NCBI RefSeq assembly: GCF_039538065.1
Contig: NZ_BAABBR010000001.1
Location: forward strand, 124,001 to 188,000
DNA from: Sphingomonas rosea
Lineage (GTDB): Bacteria; Pseudomonadota; Alphaproteobacteria; Sphingomonadales; Sphingomonadaceae
Direction: 5' to 3'
Length of the DNA: 64,000 nucleotides
This document shows, piece after piece, positions 45,918 to 55,782 of this stretch. Every line of letters starts with the position of its first letter. Position 1 is the stretch's first letter. Made by a program: the position numbers and the translations under genes. The notes under the pieces were generated by a model. It was not told the origin of the DNA and searched no databases. It saw only the letters and a program-made list of their open reading frames with translations.

Positions 45918-47264
45918 TCAGCGCATCAGGACCAGTTCTTCCGCCATGCTCGGATGGAGCGCGATGGTGGCGTCGAAGTCGGCCTTGGTCAGCTGCGCCT
46001 TGACCGCGATCGCGGCGGCCTGGAGGATTTCGGGCGCGTCGGGGCCGATCATGTGGATGCCGACGACGCGATCCGAGCCCTCGTCGACCACCAGCTTGTA
46101 GAGCGAGCGCTCGTTTCGGCCGGCGAGCACGTTCTTCATCGGGCGGAAGTCCGAGGTGTAGGTGCGAATGACGCCGAGCTTGTTCTTCGCTTCGCTCTCG
46201 GTCAGCCCGACCGCGCCGATCGGCGGGTGCGAGAAGACCGCGCTCGGGATATTGTCATAGTCGACCGTGCACGGCTTGCCGCCGAACTGGGTGTCGGCGA
46301 AGGCGTGGCCCTCGCGGATCGCGACGGGGGTGAGCTGGATCCGGTCGGTGACGTCGCCCACCGCGAAGACCGACGGGACCGAGGTACGGAACTGGTCGTC
46401 GACGATGATGCCGCCGCGCTCGTTGCGCTTCACTCCGATCTCGTCGAGGCCGAGTCCCTCGGTGTTCGGGACGCGACCGATCGCGAACAGCACTTCGTCG
46501 GCGACAATGTCCTCGCAGCCGTTCATCCGGCAAAGGAGCGTGCCGTCGTCCTGGCGCTCGATCGAATCGAAGGTCGAGTTGAACCGGAAATCGATGCCCT
46601 TTGCGAGGCTGATCTTCACGAGGCGATCGACGACCTGCTCGTCATAGCCGCGCAGGATCGTGTCCGAGCGGTTGACCACGGTCACGTGCGCGCCGAACTG
46701 GTGGAAGACGCCGGCGAATTCGTTGGCGATGTAGCCGCCGCCGACGATCACGATCCGCTCGGGGAGGCGTTCGAGGTGGAAGACCTCGTTCGAGGTGATG
46801 GCATGCTCGACGCCAGGGATCTCGGGGAGCATCGGGCGCGCGCCGGGGGCGAGGAGGATCTTGCCGGCGGTGACGGTGGTGCCGTCGTCGAGGCGAAGCT
46901 GGTTGGGGCCGGTCAGCACCGCGCGCGACTTGTGGATCGTGACATGGTGGCTGCCGAGTGTCTGCCCGTAGGCTCCCTCGATCCGGCTGACCTCGGCGAG
47001 GACGTTGTCGCGCAGGACCAGCCAGTCGAAGCGCTTGTGGGGCACGTCCCAGCCGAACATCGCGGCGTCGTCGAGATCCTCGGCGAAATGGGCGCCGTAC
47101 ACGAGAAGCTTCTTGGGCACGCAGCCGCGGATGACGCAGGTCCCGCCGATGCGGTGCTCCTCGGCAATGGCGACCCGGGCGCCGTGGGCCGCGGCGATGC
47201 GTGCGGCCCGGACACCGCCGGAGCCGGCGCCGACGACGAACAGGTCAAAGTCAAAATCGGTCAA
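45918..47264 (-). CDS. gor: Glutathione-disulfide reductase
   Basis: 448 residues. FAD motif FVVGAGSGGVRAARIAA, redox disulfide C43-C48 (GGTCVIRGCVPKK), NAD(P) motif VIVGGGYIANEFAGVF with Arg in VNRSDTILRGYD consistent with NADPH use, and the catalytic His-Glu pair in IALHPSMAEE. Keeps glutathione reduced in the cytosol. Its start overlaps the pgi stop by 4 bases, an unusual pairing of redox and sugar metabolism. Confidence 0.95.
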   Translation of the reverse strand: MTDFDFDLFVVGAGSGGVRAARIAAAHGARVAIAEEHRIGGTCVIRGCVPKKLLVYGAHFAEDLDDAAMFGWDVPHKRFDWLVLRDNVLAEVSRIEGAYGQTLGSHHVTIHKSRAVLTGPNQLRLDDGTTVTAGKILLAPGARPMLPEIPGVEHAITSNEVFHLERLPERIVIVGGGYIANEFAGVFHQFGAHVTVVNRSDTILRGYDEQVVDRLVKISLAKGIDFRFNSTFDSIERQDDGTLLCRMNGCEDIVADEVLFAIGRVPNTEGLGLDEIGVKRNERGGIIVDDQFRTSVPSVFAVGDVTDRIQLTPVAIREGHAFADTQFGGKPCTVDYDNIPSAVFSHPPIGAVGLTESEAKNKLGVIRTYTSDFRPMKNVLAGRNERSLYKLVVDEGSDRVVGIHMIGPDAPEILQAAAIAVKAQLTKADFDATIALHPSMAEELVLMR

Positions 47265-48742
47265 AGCCCGGCCCTTTCGATCAAGGCACGCGTGGAGGGG
47301 TCAAAGGCGGCGCGGGCCTCGGGGTCGTCGATGGCGCGGGCCATCTCCTTGCCGAGTTCGACGCCGAACTGGTCGAACGGGTTGATGCCGAGGAGTACTG
47401 CCTCGGCGAAGGTGCGATGCTCGTAGAAGGCGAGCAGGGCGCCGAGGCTGGCGGGATCGAGGTCCTCGAGGAGGATCGTGATCGAGGGCCGGTTCCCGGG
47501 ATAGGCGCGGTGGGGATCGTCGGCATGGCGGCCGGTCATCAGCGCGGCGCCCTGCGCGAAGGCGTTGAGCAGGAGCTCGCGGTGGTGCGCGGGGTCCTGC
47601 TCGTCGGTGCCTTCGGCGACCGCGACGAACTCGACCGGCACGAGATGCGTGCCCTGATGGAGAAGCTGGAAGACGGCATGCTGCGCGTCGGTTCCGGTCC
47701 CGCCCCACAGGATGGCGGAGGTCTGCCCATCGACGGGCGCGCCGTCGGTGGCCACTGACTTGCCGTTCGATTCCATCACGAGCTGCTGCAGATAGGAGGG
47801 CAACAGGCGGAGCCGCTCGTCATAGGCGAAGACCGCGCGGGTCTCGGCGCCGAAGTGGCGGCTGTAGAGGATGTCGGACATTGCCGCGAGGAGCGGCACG
47901 TTGCGGCCCGGCTCGGCCTCGGCGACGTGGGCGTCGACCGCTGCGGCGCCTTCAAGCATCTGACCGAACGCCTCGACCCCGAGCGCGAGGGCGGCGGGAA
48001 AGCCGATCGAGGACCAGAGCGAATAACGGCCGCCGACGCTCGGCGCGAAGGGCAGGATGCGGGTCTCGTCGATCCCGAATTCGACCGCCTTCTCGGGCGC
48101 CGCGGTGAGCGCGATGAGACGGCCGTAAGGATCCTCCACCCCGGCCTCGGCGAGCCAGGCCAGCGCCGCATCGGCGTTGCGGAGCGTCTCGGCGGTGGTG
48201 AAGGTCTTGGACGCAATCGCGACGAGCGTGGTGGCGGGATCGAGCCGGCGCAGCGCGTCGTCGACCGCCTGGCCGTCGATGTTCGACAGGATCTCGACCC
48301 GGAAGCGGTTCTCGGTCCGGCCGAGAGCGTCGACGAGGAGCGCCGGACCGAGCGCCGAGCCGCCGATGCCGATGTGAAGAATTCCGGTGACGTCACCGAA
48401 GGCGCCGGCCTCGATCGCGTCGACCAGCCCGCGCATCCGGATGTGGCGCTGGGCGGCGAGCGCGACCGCGTCGGGCGAGCCGGTGCCGCGCTCGGCGAGA
48501 TGCTCGGCCGCACGGCCTTCGGTCGGGTTGACCACTTCGCCCGCGAACAGGCGGTCGAGCGCCTCGCGATAGGGCGCGGCGTCGAGCTTTTCGACCAGCG
48601 AGTCGGTGAGGTGCGTCTTCGACAGGTCGATGTGGATGCCGGCGAGGTCGTGGGCGAAGCGGCTCGCCCGCTCGCCATCCTCCTCGAACAGGCGCGTCAG
48701 CGGCGTGGGGGAGAAATCGGCGAGGAAAGCGGGGGAAGCCAT
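47261..48742 (-). CDS. pgi: Glucose-6-phosphate isomerase
   Basis: 493 residues from ATG 48742, shorter than the 549 of E. coli. Signature regions: GILHIGIGGSALGPALLVDAL, IASKTFTTAETLRNA, SVGGRYSLWSSIGFP with the catalytic Glu in MESNGKSV and His in GTDAQHAVFQLLHQG, Lys near the C-terminus. Interconverts glucose 6-phosphate and fructose 6-phosphate. Divergent from lepB. Confidence 0.95.
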   Translation of the reverse strand: MASPAFLADFSPTPLTRLFEEDGERASRFAHDLAGIHIDLSKTHLTDSLVEKLDAAPYREALDRLFAGEVVNPTEGRAAEHLAERGTGSPDAVALAAQRHIRMRGLVDAIEAGAFGDVTGILHIGIGGSALGPALLVDALGRTENRFRVEILSNIDGQAVDDALRRLDPATTLVAIASKTFTTAETLRNADAALAWLAEAGVEDPYGRLIALTAAPEKAVEFGIDETRILPFAPSVGGRYSLWSSIGFPAALALGVEAFGQMLEGAAAVDAHVAEAEPGRNVPLLAAMSDILYSRHFGAETRAVFAYDERLRLLPSYLQQLVMESNGKSVATDGAPVDGQTSAILWGGTGTDAQHAVFQLLHQGTHLVPVEFVAVAEGTDEQDPAHHRELLLNAFAQGAALMTGRHADDPHRAYPGNRPSITILLEDLDPASLGALLAFYEHRTFAEAVLLGINPFDQFGVELGKEMARAIDDPEARAAFDPSTRALIERAGL

Positions 48743-48826
48743 GGCCGCGACATAGCGATGCGGGCCACATATTCCACCCTGCCGCGCTTGACCCGGGGGC
48801 GTGGCCCGCCGCAAGGCTCGCGGGAT

Positions 48827-49618
48827 ATGGCCATCGTCGAGACCACGGACACCAAGAAGAAGCCGAGCGGCGGGCTCGGCAAGTCGCTGTTGTGGCTGCT
48901 GCTGTTCGCCTGGGTGCTGCGCAGCCTGATCGTGGCCCCGTTCAGCATCCCGTCGGGTTCGATGCTGCCGGGCCTCTACATCGGCGACTATCTGATGGTC
49001 GCCAAATGGCCCTACGGCTACGGCCGCGCGAGCTTCCTGTTCGGCTTTCCGCCGATATCGGGAAAGGTTTTCGAGCGTCTGCCCGAGCGTGGCGACGTGA
49101 CTGTCTTCCAAGGTCCCGAGGGCAATGACGTCATCAAGCGGGTGATCGGCCTGCCGGGGGACACGGTAGCGACGGTCGACGGCCAAGTGGTGCTGAATGG
49201 TCGGCCGGTGCCGCGGCAGGCGGTCGCGCCGGTGGCAATCCCCGTGACCCCCAACTCCCCCTGCCGCTCGGTCACCCCGAACGAGGTCGGCGGCAATTGC
49301 CTGTTCAAGGCGTGGCGCGAGACGCTTCCGGGCGGGCGCAGCTATGTGGTGCTCGACCAGACCGACAACCCGATCGTTGACGATTTCAGTCCGGTGAAGG
49401 TGCCGGCCGGAAGCGTGTTCGTGATGGGCGACAATCGCGACGACAGCGCCGACAGCCGGATCCCGCCCTCGCTCGGCGGGATGGGTTTCGTCCCGACGGA
49501 ACGGCTGGTCGGACGCGCGCTGGTCACTTTCTGGTCGACCGACGGGACGGCGCAGTGGCTGCTGCCCTGGACCTGGTTCAGCGCCGCGCGCTTCGACCGG
49601 ATCGGACAACGCCACTGA
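48827..49618 (+). CDS. lepB: Signal peptidase I
   Basis: 263 residues from ATG 48827. One membrane anchor (LLWLLLFAWVLRSLIVAPFS). Catalytic Ser45 in IPSGSMLPGLYIGD and Lys104 in GNDVIKRVIGLPGD, followed by the GDNRDDSADSR box. Cuts signal peptides of exported proteins in the periplasm. Heads a lepB-rnc-era operon with overlapping genes. Confidence 0.95.
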   Translation: MAIVETTDTKKKPSGGLGKSLLWLLLFAWVLRSLIVAPFSIPSGSMLPGLYIGDYLMVAKWPYGYGRASFLFGFPPISGKVFERLPERGDVTVFQGPEGNDVIKRVIGLPGDTVATVDGQVVLNGRPVPRQAVAPVAIPVTPNSPCRSVTPNEVGGNCLFKAWRETLPGGRSYVVLDQTDNPIVDDFSPVKVPAGSVFVMGDNRDDSADSRIPPSLGGMGFVPTERLVGRALVTFWSTDGTAQWLLPWTWFSAARFDRIGQRH

Positions 49619-50280
49619 TGGCCGACCTCGTCGCCTTCATCCGCCAGCGCTTCGGGCACGAGGTGCGCCAGCAGGCGCTCTTCACCCGCGCGCTGACGCA
49701 TGGGAGCGCGGCGCGCGAAAGCTACGAGCGGCTGGAATTCCTCGGCGACCGGGTGCTTGGGCTGGTGGTCGCGGGCTGGCTGTTCGAGCGCTTTCCCGAC
49801 GAGCCCGAGGGCAAAATGAGCCGGCGCTACAACGTGCTGGTCGCCCGCGAAACCTGCGCCGAGGTCGGACGCGAGTGGGGGGTCCCCAAGCTTATCCGAC
49901 TCGGCAAGCAGGCGCGCGAGGATCATGCGCAATTGAGCGACAATGTCGTGGGCGACGTGGTCGAGGCCTTGCTCGGCGCGCTTTATCTCGACGGTGGGCT
50001 GGACGTGGCGGAGAAGGTCATCCGGCAAAGTTGGGCGGCCTATCTCGACCATCAGAAGAAGGCGCCGCAGCATCCCAAGTCGCTGCTTCAGGAAGTGTCG
50101 GCGGCGCGCGGGTTGAAGCCGCCGGTCTATGAATTGCTCGGCCAGTTCGGTCTGCACCACGCCCCGACCTTCCGGGTGAAGGTCAGCGTCGGCGGCGCCG
50201 GCGCGGCGGAAGCCGAAGGGGCGAGCAAGCAGGAAGCGGAAACGGCGGCAGCGACCGCCTTGCTGGAGATGATCTGTTGA
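49618..50280 (+). CDS. rnc: Ribonuclease III
   Basis: 220 residues from ATG 49618. Catalytic domain signature ERLEFLGDRVLGLV, with the second acidic set in SDNVVGDVVEALLGALYLD; a double-strand RNA-binding domain follows from about 150 (PKSLLQEVSAARGLKPPVYE). Processes rRNA precursors and structured RNA. Confidence 0.96.
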   Translation: MADLVAFIRQRFGHEVRQQALFTRALTHGSAARESYERLEFLGDRVLGLVVAGWLFERFPDEPEGKMSRRYNVLVARETCAEVGREWGVPKLIRLGKQAREDHAQLSDNVVGDVVEALLGALYLDGGLDVAEKVIRQSWAAYLDHQKKAPQHPKSLLQEVSAARGLKPPVYELLGQFGLHHAPTFRVKVSVGGAGAAEAEGASKQEAETAAATALLEMIC

Positions 50281-51170
50281 GCGAGCGGTGCGGCCTGGTG
50301 GCGGTGATCGGCGCCCCCAATGCGGGCAAATCGACCTTGGTGAATGCGCTGGTCGGCCAGAAGGTGGCGATCGTCAGCCCGAAGGCCCAGACGACGCGCG
50401 CCCGGCTGATGGGCCTTGCGATCGAGGGCAAGAGCCAGATCCTGCTGGTCGACACGCCGGGAATCTTCGCGCCGCGCCGCCGGCTCGACCGGGCGATGGT
50501 CAAAGCGGCCTGGGAGGGTGCCGAAAGCGCCGACCGGCTGGTGCTGGTGATCGACGCTGCGGCCAGCATCGGCCAGCGGGCCGAAATGGTCCTCGAAGGG
50601 ATCGAGGGGCGGCCCGAGCCCAAGATCCTGGTCCTCAACAAGGTCGACATCGCCAACAAGGGTGACCTTCTCAAGCTGGCGACCGAGTTGAGTGCCCGGC
50701 TGCAACCAGAAGAGGTCTTCATGATCTCGGCGACCAGCGGCGACGGTGTCGCGGACCTCAAGCGCCATCTGGCAGAATCCATGCCCGAGGGACCGTGGCA
50801 TTTCCCCGAAGACCAGCTCAGCGACGCGACCGACCGGATGGTGGCGGCCGAACTGACCCGCGAGCAACTCTATCTCCAGCTTCACGCCGAGCTCCCCTAC
50901 GCGAGCGCGGTCGAGACCGAGAAATGGGAAGAGCGCAAGGACGGCTCCACGGTCATCCACCAGCAGATCCTGATCGAGCGTGACAGCCAGAAAGCGATCG
51001 TGCTCGGCAAGGGCGGGTCGAAGCTCAAGACGATCGGGGCGGCGGCACGCGAGGCGATCGGCGAGCATCTCGGGCGCAAGGTCCACCTCTTTCTTCACGT
51101 GAAGGTGGCGCCGCGCTGGTCCGAGGATCGCGGGCTCTACAAGGACATCGGGCTCGACTGGACGAACTGA
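50277..51170 (+). CDS. era: GTPase Era
   Basis: 297 residues from a TTG overlapping the rnc stop. G1 GAPNAGKST (12-20), G3 DTPG, G4 NKVD, G5 SATSG and the C-terminal KH domain with GKGGSKLKTIGAAAR. Binds the 3' end of 16S rRNA in small-subunit assembly. Its last 34 bases overlap cobB on the other strand. Confidence 0.96.
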   Translation: MSERCGLVAVIGAPNAGKSTLVNALVGQKVAIVSPKAQTTRARLMGLAIEGKSQILLVDTPGIFAPRRRLDRAMVKAAWEGAESADRLVLVIDAAASIGQRAEMVLEGIEGRPEPKILVLNKVDIANKGDLLKLATELSARLQPEEVFMISATSGDGVADLKRHLAESMPEGPWHFPEDQLSDATDRMVAAELTREQLYLQLHAELPYASAVETEKWEERKDGSTVIHQQILIERDSQKAIVLGKGGSKLKTIGAAAREAIGEHLGRKVHLFLHVKVAPRWSEDRGLYKDIGLDWTN

Positions 51171-51883
51171 GCCAGGATTTCGTCCACCCAGGCCGGAATG
51201 ATCTCGCTCGCGCGGCCGAGGCGGGTCTCGTGGAAGAAGATGCTGCCCTGGCTCGGCTCGAGATTGAGCTCGACGCAGTGCGCACCGACGTAGCGGGCGG
51301 TCTGGACGAAGCCGGCGGCCGGATAGACCGCACCCGACGTTCCGATCGAGGCGAATAGGGTGCAGCGGGCGAGCGCATCCTCGATCCGGTCCATGGCGTA
51401 GGGCATTTCGCCGAACCAGACGATGTCGGGGCGGACCTTGCCAGTTGCCGCGCATGACGGGCAACGCGCCCCCTCCCCCATCGCGCCTACCCAGGTGAAG
51501 CGCGAGTCGCAGGCAAGGCACCAGCCGCTCGCCAGTTCGCCATGCATGTGGATGAGCTTCTGCGAGCCGGCACGCTCGTGAAGATCGTCGACGTTCTGAG
51601 TGACGAGCAGGAACTCTCCCGACCATTCGCGTTCGAGCCGCGCGAGCGCTGCGTGCGCCGGGTTCGGCGCCACAGTCTCGAGCTTTGCACGGCGGGCGTC
51701 GTAGAAGGCGTGGACCAAGGCAGGATCGCGGTCATAGGCTTCGGGCGTCGCGACGTCCTCGACCCTGTGCCCCTCCCACAGGCCGTCGGGCCCTCGGAAG
51801 GTGGCGACACCGCTTTCGGCCGAGATTCCGGCGCCGGTCAGGACCAGCAAGACTTGTCCGTTTCGTTGACCACCCGCAACCAT
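51137..51883 (-). CDS. cobB: NAD-dependent protein deacylase (sirtuin)
   Basis: 248 residues. NAD motifs LTGAGISAESGVATFRG and VTQNVDDLHERAG, catalytic H114 (IHMHGE) and a zinc Cys4 site (C122, C125, C141, C144). Y61 and R64 (FYDARRA) match the YxxR pattern of class III sirtuins, so desuccinylation is likely along with deacetylation. The acetyl-CoA synthetase in this window has the lysine site usually controlled by sirtuins. Confidence 0.94.
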   Translation of the reverse strand: MVAGGQRNGQVLLVLTGAGISAESGVATFRGPDGLWEGHRVEDVATPEAYDRDPALVHAFYDARRAKLETVAPNPAHAALARLEREWSGEFLLVTQNVDDLHERAGSQKLIHMHGELASGWCLACDSRFTWVGAMGEGARCPSCAATGKVRPDIVWFGEMPYAMDRIEDALARCTLFASIGTSGAVYPAAGFVQTARYVGAHCVELNLEPSQGSIFFHETRLGRASEIIPAWVDEILAQFVQSSPMSL

Positions 51884-51898
51884 TGCTCAACCTATTTG

Positions 51899-51927
51899 TT
51901 TACACTGTTGTCAGCAGCCATTCTAAC
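51899..51927 (+). promoter_or_regulatory. Candidate promoter for the thioesterase gene
   Basis: TTTACA (51899-51904), 17 bases, TCTAAC (51922-51927), 16 bases before the ATG. The short leader would still include an AAAGAGA ribosome site. Confidence 0.4.
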
Positions 51928-51942
51928 AGCGATAAAGAGACC

Positions 51943-52326
51943 ATGTACCGCCACCCGATCGGGATCGACCCTGCCGACATCGACCATATGGGGCACGTCA
52001 ACAACAGCGTGTACCTCAAGTGGGTCCAGGAAGCGGTCGTCCGCTACTGGGAGGGAGTTGCCCCGGCCGAGGCGGTCACTCGCCACCTGTGGGTCGCGAT
52101 GAAGCACGAGATCGAGTTTCGCCGCCCGACTTTTCTCAACGATACGGTGGTCGCCGACGTGATCGCCGAGAAGGTGCAGGGTGCGCGCGCGCTGTTCACG
52201 ACGGTGATCCGCCGCGGCGAGGAAGTGCTCGCCGAGGTGAAGAGCACCTGGTGTTGCCTCGACGCGACCTCGCTCCGTCCCGCGCGACTCGCCAAGGACG
52301 TAGTGAGCCGCTTCCTTCCGGCCTGA
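51943..52326 (+). CDS. Acyl-CoA thioesterase (4-hydroxybenzoyl-CoA thioesterase / FadM type)
   Basis: 127-residue hot-dog fold with the signature IDPADIDHMGHVNNSVYLKW, where the Asp/Asn act in thioester hydrolysis, and EIEFRRPTFLNDTVVADV. Probably removes CoA from medium or aromatic acyl-CoAs. Confidence 0.88.
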   Translation: MYRHPIGIDPADIDHMGHVNNSVYLKWVQEAVVRYWEGVAPAEAVTRHLWVAMKHEIEFRRPTFLNDTVVADVIAEKVQGARALFTTVIRRGEEVLAEVKSTWCCLDATSLRPARLAKDVVSRFLPA

Positions 52327-52366
52327 GCTGTTGCCTCCCCCGCCGGCGGACGCCAAGGTGCGCGCC

Positions 52367-53077
52367 ATGCGGACAGACCAGCAGACCATCCGATTGAGCC
52401 TTGTCGCGCCGAACGGCCGGATGGGTAAGGCGATCGTCGCCGCGGCCGACGCCGATGGCGGCTTCCGCATCGACGCCGATCATGGCGACGTGATCGTGGA
52501 CTTTTCCTCGCCCGAAGCCCTCGCCGGATCGCTCGACCGCGCGACTAGGAGCAACGTGCCGATTCTCGTGGGCACCACCGGGCTCGACGATTTCGCCGAT
52601 CGCCGCCTCGCCGAAGCCGGGCGCTCGGTCGCGGTGCTTCGCGCGGCGAACACCTCGCTCGGCGTGGCGCTTTTGTCCGAACTGGTCGAGCGGGCCGCCC
52701 GCGTGCTCGGAACCGATTGGGATATCGAAGTGCTGGAGATGCATCACCGGATGAAGCGGGATGCGCCGTCGGGCACGGCGCTGGCTCTTGGGGAAGCGGC
52801 GGCTCGGGGCCGCGACATCCCCTTCCGGCGTGATGAGGCTCGGAGCGGCCGCGGGCTTGAACGCGTCGCGAACGATGTCGGATTCGCGGTGCTTCGTGGC
52901 GGCACCGTGGTCGGCGACCACGACGTCATCTTTGCCGGACCCGAAGAGCGCCTGATCCTGTCGCACAGGGCCGAAAACCGCATGATCTTCGCCCGCGGGG
53001 CCTTGGCGGCCGCCCGATTCCTGCACGGACGCGAGCCGGGGCTCTACACGATGCGCGACGTCGTCGAGGCGCTGTGA
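52367..53077 (+). CDS. dapB: 4-hydroxy-tetrahydrodipicolinate reductase, short form
   Basis: 236 residues from ATG 52367, clearly shorter than the 273 of E. coli. The catalytic part is complete: EMHHRMKRDAPSGTALALGE with the His and Lys of the active site, VILVGTTGLDD-type loop (IPILVGTTGLDDF) and GFAVLRGGTVVGDHDVIFAG. The N-terminal dinucleotide fold is cut: from GRMGKA to VIVDFSS there are about 30 residues where E. coli has about 60, so the loop that contacts the adenosine ribose is missing. Lysine and diaminopimelate synthesis. Overlaps nth by 4 bases. Confidence 0.9.
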   Translation: MRTDQQTIRLSLVAPNGRMGKAIVAAADADGGFRIDADHGDVIVDFSSPEALAGSLDRATRSNVPILVGTTGLDDFADRRLAEAGRSVAVLRAANTSLGVALLSELVERAARVLGTDWDIEVLEMHHRMKRDAPSGTALALGEAAARGRDIPFRRDEARSGRGLERVANDVGFAVLRGGTVVGDHDVIFAGPEERLILSHRAENRMIFARGALAAARFLHGREPGLYTMRDVVEAL

Positions 53078-53751
53078 AGAAGGCCGACGTCGCCGAATTC
53101 TACCTGCGGCTGGCCGAGCTCAATCCGGAGCCCAAGGGCGAACTCGAGTGGGTCAATCCCTACACGCTGGTGGTCGCGGTCGCCCTGTCGGCGCAGGCGA
53201 CCGACGTCAGCGTCAACATTGCGACCCGCAAGCTGTTCGCCGTGGCCGACACGCCCGAAAAGATGCTGGCGCTCGGCGAGGACGGCATTCGCGAATTCAT
53301 CAAGACGATCGGCCTGTTCAACACCAAGGCCAAAAATCTCGTGCTGATGGCGCAGCAGCTGATCGAGCGGCACGGCGGTGAGGTTCCGCGCGACCGTGAT
53401 GCGCTCGAACAGCTGGCCGGAGTCGGCCGCAAGACAGCCAATGTGGTGCTGAACATCGCTTTCGGCGAGCCAACCATTGCTGTCGATACGCACGTTTTTC
53501 GGGTCGCCAACCGGACGGGGCTAGCCCCGGGGAAAACCCCGCTGGCGGTCGAACTGAAGCTCGAGAAGGTGACGCCGGCACCGTTCCTTTTACATGCGCA
53601 TCACTGGCTGATCCTGCACGGTCGATACATCTGTAAGGCGCGGGCGCCCGATTGCTGGCGGTGCCCGGTCGTCGATCTTTGCCGCTTTCGCGAAAAGCGG
53701 CTGACGCCGCCTAAATCCAGTAGCGCCGGAACCGCGACCCCAGCCCCGTAA
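53074..53751 (+). CDS. nth: Endonuclease III
   Basis: 225 residues from a GTG. Helix-hairpin-helix LEQLAGVGRKTANVVLNIAF with the catalytic Lys, the Asp in AVDTHVFRVANR, and the 4Fe-4S Cys set CKARAPDCWRCPVVDLC. Removes oxidised pyrimidines from DNA. The last 41 bases overlap alr on the other strand, so its tail (PPKSSSAGTATPAP) may be imposed by the overlap. Confidence 0.95.
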   Translation: MKKADVAEFYLRLAELNPEPKGELEWVNPYTLVVAVALSAQATDVSVNIATRKLFAVADTPEKMLALGEDGIREFIKTIGLFNTKAKNLVLMAQQLIERHGGEVPRDRDALEQLAGVGRKTANVVLNIAFGEPTIAVDTHVFRVANRTGLAPGKTPLAVELKLEKVTPAPFLLHAHHWLILHGRYICKARAPDCWRCPVVDLCRFREKRLTPPKSSSAGTATPAP

Positions 53752-54730
53752 GCAGTTCGTACTGCGACATGCCGCTCGTCTGGGCGGCGTGCTCGAGGTC
53801 GAAGGCGAGCTCGACCCAGTCGCCTTCCCTAATGTCAGCGGCTCCGTCGACCTTCAGCGCGACAAGGTCCATCGACACGCGCCCGACGACCGCCAGCTCT
53901 CGGCCCTGGAACCGGGCCATTCCGCGCGAGGAGAAGCCGCGCCAGTAACCGTCCGCATAGCCAATATTGATGATCGCAATGCGCGTATCGGTCGCTGCGG
54001 CGAAGGTGGCGTTGTAGCCAACGGTTTCGCCGGCCGGGACGGTGCGAAGCTGGATGATCTGCGCCTCAGGCGTGGCGACCTGGCGCACCAGTCCCCGCCC
54101 CTCGGCGCGCGGAATGCCGCCGTAGAGCGCAAGTCCGGGACGGACGAGATCGAACGCATAATCCCGGCCGAGGAGGATGCCGGCGCTGTTCGCAAGGCTG
54201 TAGCGCTGTGCGGGGACGGCGCTTCGAAGGGCACGGAAAGCCTCAAGCTGCCGGTCATTGACCGGAATATCCTCGTCTGCGCAGGCGAGGTGGCTGTGGA
54301 GCGTGTGGATGGAAAGGCCCTCGAGGAGATCGATGTCCTCGGCCCGCAGGCCAAGCCGGTTCATGCCGGTATCAATCATCACGTCGCACGGCGCGTCCGG
54401 TGGACCAGCGTTCTTCCAGCGCACGATTTGCTCGGGGCTGACGAGGACCGGGCGCACGCCCGGGAGCGCGGCGTCGTTAACGCCGAGGCCATGAAGGACG
54501 GCAAGGCTGTCGGGGGGGAGAAAATCCAGCTCGGCCGCTTCCCACCAGGTCGAGACGAAAAAATCCCGGCACCCTGCATCGAGCAGATGGCGCGCGGCTT
54601 CTCGAGCACCGAGGCCATAAGCGTCGGCCTTGATTGCGGCACCCGCGGGCACGCCAGCGAGGTTCTGGAGATGGTGGAAGTTGCCCGCCAAGGCGGCTGC
54701 GTCGCAGCGAAGGGCGAGAGGCTGATGCAT
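53711..54730 (-). CDS. alr: Alanine racemase
   Basis: 339 residues, a little short for the family. PLP lysine K34 in AAIKADAYGLG, the second catalytic Tyr in ETVGYNATF, HSHLACAD and YADGYWRGFSSRG. Supplies D-alanine for peptidoglycan. A 79-base gap separates it from the barrel protein gene upstream on the same strand. Confidence 0.94.
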   Translation of the reverse strand: MHQPLALRCDAAALAGNFHHLQNLAGVPAGAAIKADAYGLGAREAARHLLDAGCRDFFVSTWWEAAELDFLPPDSLAVLHGLGVNDAALPGVRPVLVSPEQIVRWKNAGPPDAPCDVMIDTGMNRLGLRAEDIDLLEGLSIHTLHSHLACADEDIPVNDRQLEAFRALRSAVPAQRYSLANSAGILLGRDYAFDLVRPGLALYGGIPRAEGRGLVRQVATPEAQIIQLRTVPAGETVGYNATFAAATDTRIAIINIGYADGYWRGFSSRGMARFQGRELAVVGRVSMDLVALKVDGAADIREGDWVELAFDLEHAAQTSGMSQYELLTGLGSRFRRYWI

Positions 54731-54809
54731 CAGCCGGCCTTACCGACCGTTTTCGAGCCGGTCGAGGCAAGTCGGCTCCCGATTTCTCGGGAGCCGACGA
54801 GTGGTTGGG

Positions 54810-55670
<861 letters not shown>

Positions 55671-55782
55671 TCTTACATCCCCTCGGTAAAGTTCCGGGGG
55701 ACAATAGAGCCGGAAGCCGCTCCGTTCCCGCTTTTGTTGCTTATCCTCAACAATTCAGTCCGTTGTGACTGGAAAGTCGCAC

